From the NCBI GenBank assembly GCA_021399445.1, contig JAJTUQ010000008.1, forward strand, positions 1,054,001 to 1,118,000: a DNA stretch of 64,000 nucleotides, given 5' to 3'. Made by a program: the position numbers and the translations under genes. This DNA is from Xylogone sp. PMI_703. Lineage: Eukaryota; Ascomycota; Leotiomycetes. The notes under the pieces were generated by a model, which was given only the letters and a program-made list of their open reading frames with translations, was not told where the DNA came from and made no database searches. Shown in pieces: positions 11,914 to 23,230 of the stretch; the stretch's first letter is position 1, and the number at the start of each line of letters is the position of its first letter.

Positions 11914-12437
11914 GAAGGAGAATGGTTGGAAGAGAGTGAATAATCGATTCTACTATGGATAGTCTAATTCCAAAGCAGAGAAGCAGGAGTACAGTGGAGG
12001 AAGGATCAATGCATCTTAGTCCCTTATGTAGAAGCAGCAGAAGGAGTCGAAGGTGACATGCCGGGAGAGAAGGTCGCTCAGCACTAGTTCGGTCTGGGGA
12101 TAAATCTGGGGTCTGGGGGGGTCGTTCGTCGGATTTCGGGTGCAAGTGCGACTGGACTCCCGGAGATGAACCCGAAGCCCGCAATTAAGAGAGATCTCTG
12201 TGCCAGCAATTAGATTCCCTCTATTAAGGATATCTGAAACCATGCTGGAATGGCCTCAGTAAATGTGAGTACCAGATCCAGATGCATTAGTATATATGAA
12301 TTATGTATGTCCTAGGAGCCATTTGTTATAGATTGGATGGAAGAATAGATCGCATAAGTTGTCAATTGACTTCGCATATGACACAACACAGCCTCGCTTT
12401 ATAAAATAAGGACTACTTAGGTCTCCTCCTTACTTTG
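11914..12437. other. Spacer between permease start and aldoxime dehydratase stop
   Basis: Contains the permease 5' leader and promoter. No frame with a motif. No obvious TATA box; a CT-rich stretch lies just upstream of the permease ATG. Confidence 0.4.
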
Positions 12438-13553
12438 CTAACTGTCACCATCATTCCCCAGCTCCAGATCGCCAGCAACTTCCATCTTGCAGTACTGAAT
12501 CGCACCAGTATAAGGAAGACAGTTCACGTATTCAAAACTTGCTTCGCCTGCTTTCAAGATGGACACTTCGTGCCAAGTCCGGAACTTCCTTGCGGCGCCA
12601 AACTCTTTGGCATGCTTAATAGCTCCCAGATAGATAGCCAAGTGCGACTTGTGCCGTTCAGCCCAGGTCTCAAGCTCACCGAGGCTGCGGAAGAACCCAG
12701 CACCACAGGTCTCTTTGTTATCCAGCGAGCTTCGACCGTCCGCTTCGCCATTTCGCAAGTATCGCAGTCCTGCATTTCCAGTTTCCTCGGGATGTGACCA
12801 GATATAATTCAGTCCGTCCCGGAGCGTAGGTTCCAGCTTTTCCTCGTAGGCCCGACTTTCTTCGGTGTCACAGTTTTCCCAGAACTGCCCTGAGCGGATA
12901 TGAACAAGATTGTCATAGCTAGTCCCGACCAAATGCTGGTTAAGACCTTTGGGGGTGGGCACAGGGTAGGAGCTAACAGAGCAGTCAGTTCTCTCGAATC
13001 GATCATGGGCCGAGTCAGGAATCCGATCGCGGGCTGCTCCCCAATACGCTGAGAGCGTATGCTCCACAGTCTCTGTGCCTGGGAGTCTAGCTAGCCCCGG
13101 TAGATAGTCCAACCCTGAGTAATTGGTCTCCAGCCGAGAAGCTGCAGTACTAAACCTCTCGCACCAGATCCCAACTGACTTCCTTCCTGGGCTGCTGAGG
13201 CTCGCGTGGATCTTTCTAAGAGACAGTCGCTCTATGCACTTTTCGTAGTGGTTGGTATCAATCCAATAGCAAGCCCAGACGTCGCATGATCTCACATCGT
13301 CACCGTCGATGACAGTGAAGGGCTCAACTGCCGATGGTTTGTGGTCGGACGCAGTATCCATCCAAGCCTTCAGCTGTTGAATGGCTTCGCGGCCGGCTTT
13401 GGCTGTGCTGGCATCGCTGGACTGGCGTTGAACTCCGAGATACGCAGTGTGGACTCGATTTACACCAGCGGGGAGCTGAAGTTGCCATCGTGGTATAGGA
13501 GGCCGATGGTTCTTAGGTTGACGGAGAGGATATAAACGCGCAGAGCAAGCCAT
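12438..13553 (-). CDS. Aldoxime dehydratase (haem enzyme)
   Basis: Single exon, 371 residues, the usual family length (about 350). The enzyme dehydrates an aldoxime to a nitrile using a b-type haem that binds the substrate nitrogen directly. Signatures along the chain: AYLGVQ (37-42), AYWGAARDRIPDS (169-181), NLVHIRSGQFW (215-225), GFFRSLGELETWAERHKSH (286-304), FRTWHEVSIL (324-333) and FEYVNCLPYTG (340-350). By alignment from memory to the Rhodococcus enzyme OxdRE, His304 should be the proximal haem ligand, His328 the distal catalytic His, Ser221 the substrate-binding Ser, and Arg175 or Arg177 the catalytic Arg. No signal peptide, so cytosolic. No nitrilase or nitrile hydratase is in the window. 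The fungal precedent is the Fusarium enzyme on phenylacetaldoxime-type substrates. Confidence 0.93.
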   Translation of the reverse strand: MACSARLYPLRQPKNHRPPIPRWQLQLPAGVNRVHTAYLGVQRQSSDASTAKAGREAIQQLKAWMDTASDHKPSAVEPFTVIDGDDVRSCDVWACYWIDTNHYEKCIERLSLRKIHASLSSPGRKSVGIWCERFSTAASRLETNYSGLDYLPGLARLPGTETVEHTLSAYWGAARDRIPDSAHDRFERTDCSVSSYPVPTPKGLNQHLVGTSYDNLVHIRSGQFWENCDTEESRAYEEKLEPTLRDGLNYIWSHPEETGNAGLRYLRNGEADGRSSLDNKETCGAGFFRSLGELETWAERHKSHLAIYLGAIKHAKEFGAARKFRTWHEVSILKAGEASFEYVNCLPYTGAIQYCKMEVAGDLELGNDGDS

Positions 13554-14316
13554 TTTCCTTTGTAATTTCCTTCCTCTTTTTTACTTTCTTTTAGCACAGA
13601 TCTACGGTCGGAGGTTATTGCAACGAGACTAGAAATTCTCCAAGATCGAAGTTGACGATAATAGAAGTTAACTAAAGATAATGTTTTGTCATCCGGCATC
13701 AAATCAATGACCGAACGCAGGCTGAGCGCAATGGCCCTTAGAAATTAGTGCCGCTGATGGCTGACTCCCTGGAACACTCTACCAACTGTGCTTCAACCGC
13801 TTGAGTAATAAGTTAATCGTCACCCTGTATCACGTCGCTGTCTGGTTGGTGTGCCACGCTGCCAGATCCTCTGCCTGCCTGTACTGCTCCTTGTCGTAAT
13901 CATCCGAATCCGCGTCCGCCGGATCGAAAATACCCTCGGTTCACCTTTACACGCATGCCACCTCATTGTTAACGGCCGGACCAGGAGCTGGGATAATCAC
14001 TCACCTGTCCACAGTACACCTATATCATCATGCCAGATGAAGTCACTGGCGCGCGTGCATCTCACTGTACTGTGCTTACCGGTCCACCTCTCAGCAATCC
14101 GTCAGAGCCTGCACGTAGAAGCGTAGATCACCAGCAGCTGTACTTTATCCATATGAGGAAGTAATCTTGTTGAACACTAGTTATGGATGAAGGTGTAATA
14201 TGATATTCATCGTCATCCATTGTCTCTGAAGCAGTGCTATTAGAGCTGCTCGTCTTTGTCCTGTACAATTGTTGCAGAATTGTGTCCCTAAAATTTGGTA
14301 ATAGTGCATATTAAAG
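13554..14316. other. Spacer with possible coding remnant
   Basis: Holds the aldoxime dehydratase promoter. On the minus strand at about 13829-13925 a GC-rich run reads as acidic protein (DPADADSDDYDKEQ...) ending in a stop, and near 14260 a Ser/Thr/Asp-rich run could be the lost tail of the truncated regulator. Neither can be assigned. Confidence 0.4.
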
Positions 14317-15062
14317 TCATGGCACAGTGGCAGAAATCTGAAAGGGTGCAGCGCCCGGAAGATCGCCACAGTGCCAACATAGCATTGCTTTTTCCATAAA
14401 GCTTACTGCCTCAGCGCGCAGTCGCATATTAAGCATATCGTCATCCATGCCCTCTGCATCTGAGAGCTCAAACTCGAAATCTTCTAACGTGACCATTTGA
14501 ACATGGCAATCTTCCCGATTTATTTGGACAGGGCCCGCATGGTAGGAACCTTCAGGGTTGAGAGCAAGTGTTCGGTCACGGATGAACGCTGTCCACCAGA
14601 CACGCCTTTCGATGCATTTACGGTGTGGAAGTGAGTTCGAAGCCCCGCGATTATAATTCAAACCTAATGCGTAGGAAAGTGAAATGGCAATACCTGCCCA
14701 GTGCCGTGCGTCTTTTCTATTGTGCGGCGTGGTAGGGGTTCCGATTGTCATGAGAAGCAACGACTGGATTATTGAGAGGCGGTCAGTACAAGTGTCGAAA
14801 TCATAGAGGATCTGATTTGTGGTCAGATTAAATTATACTAATTCTTCTTATAAGGATATATACTCTAACTCTATTGAAAAACACCTCTTGAGCACACTTG
14901 CGGCTGGGATATCCAGCTTCTTTCAATTCTCGTAGACTCACGAAGCTGACGCCTGCAAACAACAATAGGGGAACTCTTTGCTTCCGAATAGCTTCGTTGT
15001 TGCGATATGTTGCCTGATGATCATCTTCGGGGTCATAGATGGATGATAGTGTCACCATTGTA
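14317..15062 (-). pseudogene. Fungal transcription-factor middle domain, both ends missing
   Basis: Two exon pieces (about 15062-14864 and 14811-14317) joined by a GTATAT...CAG intron give the fungal-specific transcription factor domain (PF04082 type): NNEAIRKQRVPLLLFAGVSF, LKEAGYPSRKCAQEVFFNRV, ILYDFDTCTDRLSIIQSLLL, ARHWAGIAISLSYALGLN, RRVWWTAFIRDRTLALNPEG and INREDCHVQMVTLEDFEF. The Zn2Cys6 cluster that should precede it is absent: immediately upstream lies sequence coding on the other strand. The 3' end stops early after GAAPFQISATVP. It lies next to, and on the same strand as, the aldoxime dehydratase, so it may once have been the regulator of that gene. Confidence 0.75.
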
Positions 15063-15117
15063 CAGTAGTTATTTGACAACCAGCGAGAAGAAGTTATGAG
15101 CACGCAACAACCAGCAT

Positions 15118-15570
15118 CATAAACAAAAGAAGGCAAGGCACAGAGACGGATGTCGAAAAGTACGATTGCAGACATGGTTTCGTGATAGCAAGGAACGATA
15201 TTGGGTGGTGGATGAGAGCAAGCAGGCCGAGCAGGTGTACCGGCAACGCCAGGCCACCGTGCCCGACGTAGGGGAGGTCGACAGCCGGCCAGCGGAGCCA
15301 GGCAGCCCGGACGAGGCCACCACACGCACGTACCGGTATATATCCGCCAGCGACCCCATCGCCCAGGATATCTGTGCGTGGGAGTAGAAGAAACAGGAGG
15401 AGCGCATGCAGTTGTTGGCCATCGTGTCGGCCGACGAGTGGGACCTGCGGTTGCGATACACAGGATGGAACGCAGTGTTGCAGCAGTCGAAGCACGATTT
15501 GGCGCGCACCCACCGGTTCAGCGAGGAGGCCACGCCGGACGAGCCACACGTTGATATGGCTTTTTACGTT
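15118..15570 (+). pseudogene. OrsD/helicase-associated domain fragment
   Basis: One + frame reads a His/Lys-rich zinc-finger-like start (HRDGCRKVRLQTWF), then RDSKERYWVVDESKQAEQ, then after one in-frame TAG at 15384-15386 continues as ERMQLLAIVSADEWDLRLRY, TGWNAVLQQSKHDLARTHRF. This CRKVRLQTWF...RYWVVDE layout resembles the OrsD-type C2H2 domain (PF12013) found in fungal multi-copy proteins and next to RecQ-like helicases. It is GC-rich compared with its surroundings and both ends are cut, one at the regulator remnant and one at a TA microsatellite. I assign the family from memory only. Confidence 0.45.
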
Positions 15571-16960
15571 GACTATAGTGATATTGTATGTATATATATA
15601 TATATATATTATCATTGAAAATGTAATTAAAACAGTTACACGTCGTTTATTAGCGTTCGTCGATCTTAGAATTGACAATATATCATTTGAATATATATGA
15701 CACTAACTGTAAGATCATGATATAGTTATATTAGTAAGTCGGTTAAACCACAGAATATACTAATATAACTAATATGGTGGGGGTGACCTGACTTTCAGCA
15801 CTAGAAACGCCACTGTACTGTATTGTACATCTCGCTGCTAAGTACTCCTTATTATTATTGGACTAGATCAGCCTATAGGCTGGAACATTGTATAATGTAA
15901 CTACACTAGTTCGAGAACATGTTAACTAAGTATATGGGTAATATCTACCTCATCTCTATTATAAAGTTAATCCCGTCTTCTTAAAGTAGATTATAAGTGA
16001 AATCCTTATATCCGTGAATCATAGGTTGATCAATTCTTGTTGAACCCCAACCAAAACACATAGAGATATCTCGGTGACCGAGCCGATTTTAACCTGCATC
16101 TCAAACTGCTTGCGATCGTCCTAATTGGTGTGGCTCGATCTAAACCATAAGCCATGCCGTGACCGTGCCGCCGTGAGACTGTAAATCTGTTCAATTAAAT
16201 TGATAGTCTGGGCAGCAGACATACGACTGTTACACCACAACTCGTTCTGAAATGTACCCGACGACGAAGAAATATGCTTCTTAGATGGTATACGCAGGTA
16301 CACTATTCTCGAATGAATTTCAGCGGAACCTGAGGGCCGATCAATGACGACATAATCTCAGGCTAGTGCAACTAATTATAGATGGTGCAATATTGCACTC
16401 ATTATACTTATTACATTGAGAACTACTAATCCTTTAGTTCTTATCTACATTACACTCTTTTAAATTATCAATTAATATCGCTTCCTTTCAAATCGCATTT
16501 AAAGCGATATAGGCCTTAGACATTGGTGCCTTGGGTGAAGCTGGATGCCAACAATCCCGAAGCTTATCTATAACCCAACGACTTTATTGTACGAGGAGAC
16601 ATCCAAGAAACGACCGGACTAAACGGCCAGTACAAGGCTTCCATGTATAGATTGCTATACTCGGAACTAGAGCTGACAATCACCTTTGATATGTTGTGTA
16701 CTAGCCACTAATTAGGGAGTTGTATTATTCATTGGTAGGACTACTACATCTATACATAGCCGTTATACTTAGACATCAATGTTAGGTATTTAATTGACTA
16801 GACCTGAGCTTCTGAAGAGCCAATAAACCTTCGTTAACCGATAATTACACCATCGTCAGTCATCTTCGACTTCTCATCTTCGATCGGTTTATTTGCAGGT
16901 TGGCCCGGGATATCTCATCACATTACATCTCTTCAAAATACCTTTTCTCGATAATATATC
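15571..16960. other. Intergenic; TA microsatellite at about 15589-15612
   Basis: Starts with a (TA)n run and AT-rich sequence. No coding signal recognised up to the four-TM gene. A CTTTTCTC-type pyrimidine stretch precedes that gene's ATG. Confidence 0.5.
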
Positions 16961-17979
16961 ATGAATATCATGATAGCTTACCGAAGTACTTTTTTGCTAG
17001 CAGGCGTTGTTGCCATACTCTGCAACGTTATCTTGCTATTTTTCAACATAATATTCACTATCGCTCTCTCCGTTGCATATCCCAACATGGAGTCTGGCGG
17101 AGTGGAAATTGTTGCATCAGTGTTAAACTTTGTTAATATGAGCTTATTGTCGTTACTACTTGTAAGAAAAATCCAGCATAAGGATGAAGTACAAGTCCAA
17201 GATGTTCAATATGGTCAACAGCGAACCTATATTTTAGCCGAGCTCTGTGGAGGTTTTTGTGTCCTGTCCGCTACTATGACGGCTGTTGGTTTTTGTATGA
17301 CTGGAAATAGAACTGCCGATCTTCCTCATCAGATGCTTGGTTCTTCCACAGAAAACCTACTAACTGATGCTTTTATCGTTTGGGCCGTTTCTTTGGCTTC
17401 TAGTATTGTGTTCATACTGGTCATGATTCTTATTAAAGGCACGAATCTCCATCGAGAAACGCAATCTATCCCTGTGGAATCGGAGAACCATAGTTTATCA
17501 AATATGAATAAGACAAGACAACAACAAAAACAACATTTTGCAGACAGTGCAGACTACACAGGGAGCAATTCTGTTAACTTGATAACCTTGCCTGCTCCCG
17601 TCAAATATTCACATTTTCGAAATTCACTATCGTAAGTTCTATGATCAATCAGAACAAATTAAAAATGATACTTATATCCGGTAGTCAAGACAAGGCACAA
17701 AGCTCTGAGTTGAAAGGTTTCGGATATCGCCAGAGAACTTCATTTGTTCAAGACGGCTTTAGGTTTGGAGATACCTATACAGCAGAGCCTTATGTCCGAC
17801 AAGCTGTTCTAGGAAAATCTTCATCAAAGCTGAACTTATCGAACACTCCACTTATCACTTCCACGGACAGGAGATGTTCAAATCCTGGAATTCCATTTGA
17901 TTCGGAGGTAGTTGCAAGGAGTGAGCCAAGGAGCGCTAGTTATGGCTCAGTGAACAATTACCGAGGAGTTACTAGGTAG
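16961..17979 (+). CDS. Four-TM membrane protein, unknown, with in-frame stop
   Basis: Two exons, 16961-17631 and 17685-17979, joined by a GTAAGT...GTAG intron in correct phase, 321 residues. Four hydrophobic segments: about residues 10-38 (LAGVVAILCNVILLFFNIIF), 48-68, 90-112 and 135-160, then a long polar C-terminal tail rich in Ser, Asn and Gln. The topology recalls MARVEL-type or fungal four-TM proteins but no signature is clear. The stop is TAG at 17977-17979. The same frame then stays open for another 75 codons to TAG at 18205-18207 with similar Ser/Gly/Asn-rich composition. So this is either a recent CAG-to-TAG truncation or a natural stop with an open tail. Confidence 0.6.
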
Positions 17980-20108
17980 GGTACACAGGCAACAGGTCTA
18001 AATTGGAACCATCAAGATGACCAGATGCCTCTTTCATCCAGATTAAATATACCAATTGTGCTCCCGACACCAACACAAAGGTCGGGTTCAGCAGCTTCTC
18101 TTGCAGCAGGTCAGGTAATTTCTGATAATCGAACCATTAATTCTTTATACTACACTAGAGATAAGAACCTGCTTGGTAGCCCATTTGGTAGCCTATTTGG
18201 TAACTAGCTGTAACTAGACAGCGAGTGAGTATGGCAAAGGGAGGACTACGAGATACAAGTAGGAACACAAGGAGAAAAAAAGATAAATTCACCAATTCCC
18301 GATCCGATGGCGCCACTGATAGCTTGGATGGTTAAAATTGGAGAATGATGAATAGAATGGTATTAACACTGTATTAGAAATATTTTCGTGGATGGTAAAG
18401 CGGGTTGTATTATAGAAATGCCAGTAATACGACAATATCAATCTAGCATATTGGACTAGAAATTGAGAGAGCTTAAGGAAATACTCCTGCAGATTGACGA
18501 CGAAGGTGTGATATATGTATAGTAGAGCAGAGACCACCAATAATTTTGCTTGTGAAGTTGTATAATAGCGAACCTCATAAGTATCTTACGTGCACTCATC
18601 GATATAAACTCACAACTGTTAACTAATGATGTATAATACTATCTCATCCCAATATGAAATCCTTGAAAACTTTCTCTACTGATCTCAAATTGATCGAAGT
18701 CTGATATTCTCCGAACTGTGACATTAAAGAGTCGTAATTCCTTTCTACGTCTCTATCTCCGCGGAAATTGCCTAGCTATCTCGAACTTCGATTAACAGTA
18801 TAAAAGAGTAACGACACTAGTGAATATTCTTTGCTATCGGGTGCTCTTTATCGGCCGTATTCTATATAGAGATCGTCATTCATCATGAGTTTCAGGCTTG
18901 TGAAATTCCTCGAAAACATTATCTAAAAACTTTATGGTACTCGGTCATACTAATATATGTTCACTCATATCCTGAGTAACAGTCATTTAATATTAAGCTA
19001 TTGGCTGATTCCTACAATTATCAACTCTATAGTCTTCAGATGCTCTGTATCTGGCAGGAAATCCACAGCGGACATAAAATTAGCGATAGTGCTGAACTAG
19101 GAGCTGGAAAAGAGATGTAAAGTAGTGAGAGGAAATGCAGTCCAGGCAGGAGGTTGAGTGGAGGAAGCTAAGAAATTTACTATTCAGTAATGTGAGCGAA
19201 ACACGTTTATGGATTAAATTTAAAGCATAGGAGATACAAAGAAAAGGAGCATTCCTAATAGACTAGTGCTGTTACACTCGGCTTTGTTCGTTAGAGGATT
19301 CCTAGACTCGTGTCATTTTAATATTCGGAGGATACGGTTCTATTTGCAGTGCATGTGCCCATACACAAAAATCAACGTTCTCTTTTCAATGTTTTAGAAA
19401 AGAAAGAGATAGTAAATTAAGTGATTGAATTAAAAACTTTTCCAAAATTGTCAAGACAAATCTAGTGTATGTCTGAGATGGGAAAAGGTGGCTAATGCGG
19501 ATCCAGTGTGATGATAATAATCTTATTTAGATTACTCTCCATATCCAATAGTCCTAATCATGATGGCCTAGTGGGGGAGTCTTTCAGACTCCGGCATTCA
19601 ACTTTTACCTCTTATGAAGAGGGCTCTGGGCCCCTCCCCAATCCTTTTCATCAATCGACGGATACGGATAGCAGATAGCACCTTACCCATGATGCATCCC
19701 CCTACCTCCTTCCTTTTCCCTATTTTCATAATAACCAAAATAAGTACAATAAGCAGAGGATGTATTTTGAAACAAGCATGTGAAAATGCGAATATCGTAT
19801 GTCATGCCTTCGAATTACTGACGTAATAATAGGCTAGCATTTCAACAGCTCGATTAGGATCCAACACCGTAGCGCTTACTCTGAGCCAGTAAAGAGAACA
19901 AACCTTGGTGATTTCATTCCTTGGGGCTCGGTTTTCGAGATTGCATGCCTCCCGTCATGTGAGATTACGTCGCATACTTAAGCTCTTGTTTCTTGTTCCT
20001 CTCTCAAGGTATGTGAGACACACAACTCTAGTAACAGTGTCGAAATTCACAAGCCGTATCCTTATTTTTATTACCTTATATAATAACTTCCTTATAATTG
20101 CCAGGAAG
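17980..20108. other. Open tail of preceding frame, then intergenic
   Basis: 17980-18207 continues the four-TM gene frame without stops. From 18208 to the PH-domain gene nothing is recognised. A probable 5'-UTR intron of the PH gene lies at about 20009-20104 (CAAG|GTATGT ... TTGCCAG|GAAG), ending four bases before its ATG. Confidence 0.5.
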
Positions 20109-21639
20109 ATGCCTAATATTCAAGACTCTATTGAGGTCTCTACATCAACACTCCCCATGAAGATTCCGTGTGCTGGGATTCCTATCATAGATGCAGATGC
20201 TCCAAAATCCCTCAACAATTTTCATGTGGATGCTACCAAGGCTGTAGGCTTATCAGCACCAGCCACAGCTAACACATCAACTAAACAACTAAAGGAGAAG
20301 TTTACGAATGAGGAAGCAAAAGAGACAACTCCTGCTTGGGATGGTGTCCAGGGCTATAGTGCCCCTGGCCTGATTAAGTAAGTGATAGAAGGATGACAGA
20401 AAGGGACAATTACTCACCACATAGATTTCAGAGCTCTTCGTTTCTCCAAGCGCTACTTCCATTTTAGTGAGAAGCCTATCCAGTGCAAGCAACTTTTTGT
20501 TTTTCTTCAGGACACAAATCCTACCGCCAACCCTATCATCGAATGTGCTAGCCAAGCTGGCACAAGCTTCTTCTTTTTCAAAAAGGCTATTCCTACAAAC
20601 GTCTTCATCCTAGTAAGAAGCACAGTAGAGTTCACCTGGAAAATTCAATTAACATAGGATAGGCTGATATCTCTAATATTACTAAGGAAGGCCCAACTGG
20701 GTTTCAGTTTAAGGTCAATGGTCAGATGTTTACTTTCCAGGCTAGCACCGATATAGAGCGTGATAGCTGGGTGAATGCTCTTGAGACGGAGTTGGCTAAC
20801 GCCAAAGCTGAGAAAGGGATTATTAATTCTAGTGGAACTTATAAGGCTCGACTTCAAAGGCTGAGTAGGTTGTCCATATCATTCCTATCATTTTCAAATA
20901 CCAACCTCAACTGCTCATTTAAGGTAAGCTAACTATCGCTGCAGTTACTTTTATGAGAAGCCTGGATACCAACGAGGCCGCAATAGATGAGAGTATGCCA
21001 ACAAAGGACAATAATAATTCCAAAATCTCTTCTCAATATTGCAAGAGGGCGGGGATATTTAGGTTATTCTCTGGAAATAAGGGTGAAGGACAGAAGGAAG
21101 AAGCCAAAAAGAGTACTCCTGAAGAGTATAAGCCTACTATTAGTGAGCTCGTTGTTGAATCGGCAACTGCCGCTATAGTCCCCTCTAGGAGTAAGTGAAC
21201 ACAACAACCACGGCGAAAATATATGGTGACTAGCTAGGTCATAGCCCCAAATAAACTGGCTGGGAAGGTAGCAAAGAAAACTAATTCCTCTATTATCCCG
21301 AATTTGGATCGAGGTCCTCTCTTCGGCGACTTCTTGCAGAATGCTACTAGCTCAATTAACTCAGACACTACTACCATTTCTAGCCAAGCTACTCGGCTTG
21401 AGAACCCCTTTGAGCAATCCACGTTGGAGCTTCTCGTGCCACAAAGAGCAATAACTCCTATTAAAGCTGAAAGTTCGAAAAATCTCGCAATTCCGGCGGA
21501 GGCATCTGACGTTATTACTGATGGTCCCACAAATACTATGAATGTCGCTACAAATTCTCAATCGAATGATATACCGAAGATCTGGATGGAGGCAACGAAA
21601 AAAAAAGTAGTCAAACGGATTCGAACAGGCTTAGAATAA
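20109..21639 (+). CDS. PH-domain protein, fungal type
   Basis: Five exons, phase-checked: 20109-20377, 20432-20612, 20663-20864, 20945-21190, 21245-21639, giving 430 residues. The N-terminal third is polar and Ala/Thr-rich. It leads into the PH fold: AWDGVQGYSAPGLIKALRF, SKRYFHFSEKPIQ, FLQDTNPTANP, ADISNITKEGPTGFQFKV, NGQMFTFQASTDIERDSW and VNALETELANAKAEKGII, with the conserved C-terminal-helix Trp. After it come two short Lys/Ser patches (KRAGIFRLFSGNKGEGQKEE and GPLFGDFLQN), separated by low-complexity sequence, ending in a basic tail KKKVVKRIRTG. Related fungal proteins probably bind membrane lipids; no enzyme domain is present. It appears intact. Some intron borders could shift by alternative AGs, but only the chosen ones keep the frame. 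Confidence 0.85.
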
Positions 21640-23230
21640 GCCTTGTTTGTTATTAGTTGTATCTGTTTCTTTCAATATTGTTAAAGTTAACCATCTTAAG
21701 GATATCTCGTTTTACAGTAGAAACCCGTTCAATCACCATCTACCTACTTATATTTAAGTGAATCCTACATAAGAGTTAAAAGCACGCAGAACTACACAAA
21801 TCTTACTAGCTTATACTGCGAATTATTCATTATATATACTAATGAAACTATGAAATAAAAATTTATATGCTATTGTCACTTCGTTTCGGAGCGGAAAAGG
21901 AGATGGCCGAAACACCGTTTCTTTTGTAAATCGACCTCCCTGTGACTCTCCGCGGATCTGACAGTCGCCACTGCTGACGACAGCATTCTGTGACTTGCTT
22001 GGATTTCTGCATTATTCGGTGTTAAGGTTTGTTAATGCTGCAAGCTTCGGTAATACACGTTTCAGAGATTTAATCAAGGTCAAATCAGTATGGCGAGACG
22101 GCTCGGCAATATGCAGCTTCGTAAATTTGGTGTAACAACAATGCAGCGAGAAAATGTACCGTAAATATATTCTAGCCTGGTATATTTCGTCCACAATTGC
22201 GGTATTTCAATGATTTCTGTATAAATTACAAATATGTAAATTTAACAGGACGTAATGGTGGCTAATATACTGGACGTAATTTCACTAGCACAAATAAATT
22301 ATATTTGGCACATTTCATGAGCCATACTCTCTCAGCAACAGATACGACATTGAGAGCAGTTATTTTCCAAAAGTACTACTTTTTGTAGGACTTGGCAAAT
22401 CGCTAACTGACCTAGTTTTTATCGTAATTTTGATACGATCACGAGCCGATGCCATGTGCTCAATATAATCCATCTAATACTCGTCATCTTTTTTATGAAC
22501 TCATTTTTCTTTTAAGCTTGTTTATTGGGCATTCTCGTCTGGTGACAGAATAGTTTTCCATTTTGCGCTATAGGTTTCTCTGTAGCCCTCTTTACCCCAA
22601 GATACACGGGTAACTTGTATAATTATCGGGGCAACAAGTACCTACACCTCCCGCAACTTTATTACAGGTGCAAGTGATAGCATTATAGTTTCCCGGCAGA
22701 TGAGAACAACAACCACAGTGGTTGAATTTGGTGTAATCACCTCAGACTCACTTCTGTAGACTTTTGCAGGTAGAGCCCGTGTCAGAATAGCTTATCGGAA
22801 ATACTTTTATGTTCCTAATTGTTTTGTGGGTTGCTATTGTGTAAGGATTGGAAGATTTAATGTTAGCAGCTCAGGGTACACGCGTACGTGACATCACTCT
22901 TTCCTTAAAGATAAACTGAACTTGGTAAAATCTGTGGAAGAAATATTAGAGGGAGTAATCGATCCCCCAGCTCGTATGATGCTTTCCATACACGCAAGAT
23001 CATCCTTAACCTGAGATATTACAACGCTTATCTTAGGACGTTATGGCTTAATATATAACATCCGGCAACCGGACTTTGGGAATATCGTCATTTACTACAC
23101 CACGTTCCATTCAACGACCTACTTCGTTCCAGACACCAAAACATAGCCTCCATGCTCCTAGAGCCGATAACGAGAAGAAAGATTTACTGATCAGCAGACA
23201 CACCTTGAACCCCGCCTTTCACTTTCTCGT
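21640..23230. other. Intergenic, no gene seen
   Basis: AT-rich, short frames only. Includes the promoter of the following gene; CT-rich runs occur within 100 bases of its ATG (for example ctttcactttctcg). Confidence 0.5.

Noticed and set aside
11891..12243. Minus-strand frames upstream of the permease
   Set aside because: No motif, overlapping the 5' leader; the permease starts cleanly at 11913.
12435..12797. 120-codon + frame antisense to aldoxime dehydratase
   Set aside because: Shadow of a well-conserved opposite-strand enzyme.
15094..15678. 194-codon minus frame through 15.1-15.7 kb
   Set aside because: Low-complexity Leu/Val-rich read of the antisense of the OrsD-like fragment and of the TA repeat.
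20923..20944. Second donor GTAAGC at 20923 in the PH gene
   Set aside because: It would leave a 22-nt intron; the donor at 20865 gives an 80-nt intron and keeps the frame.
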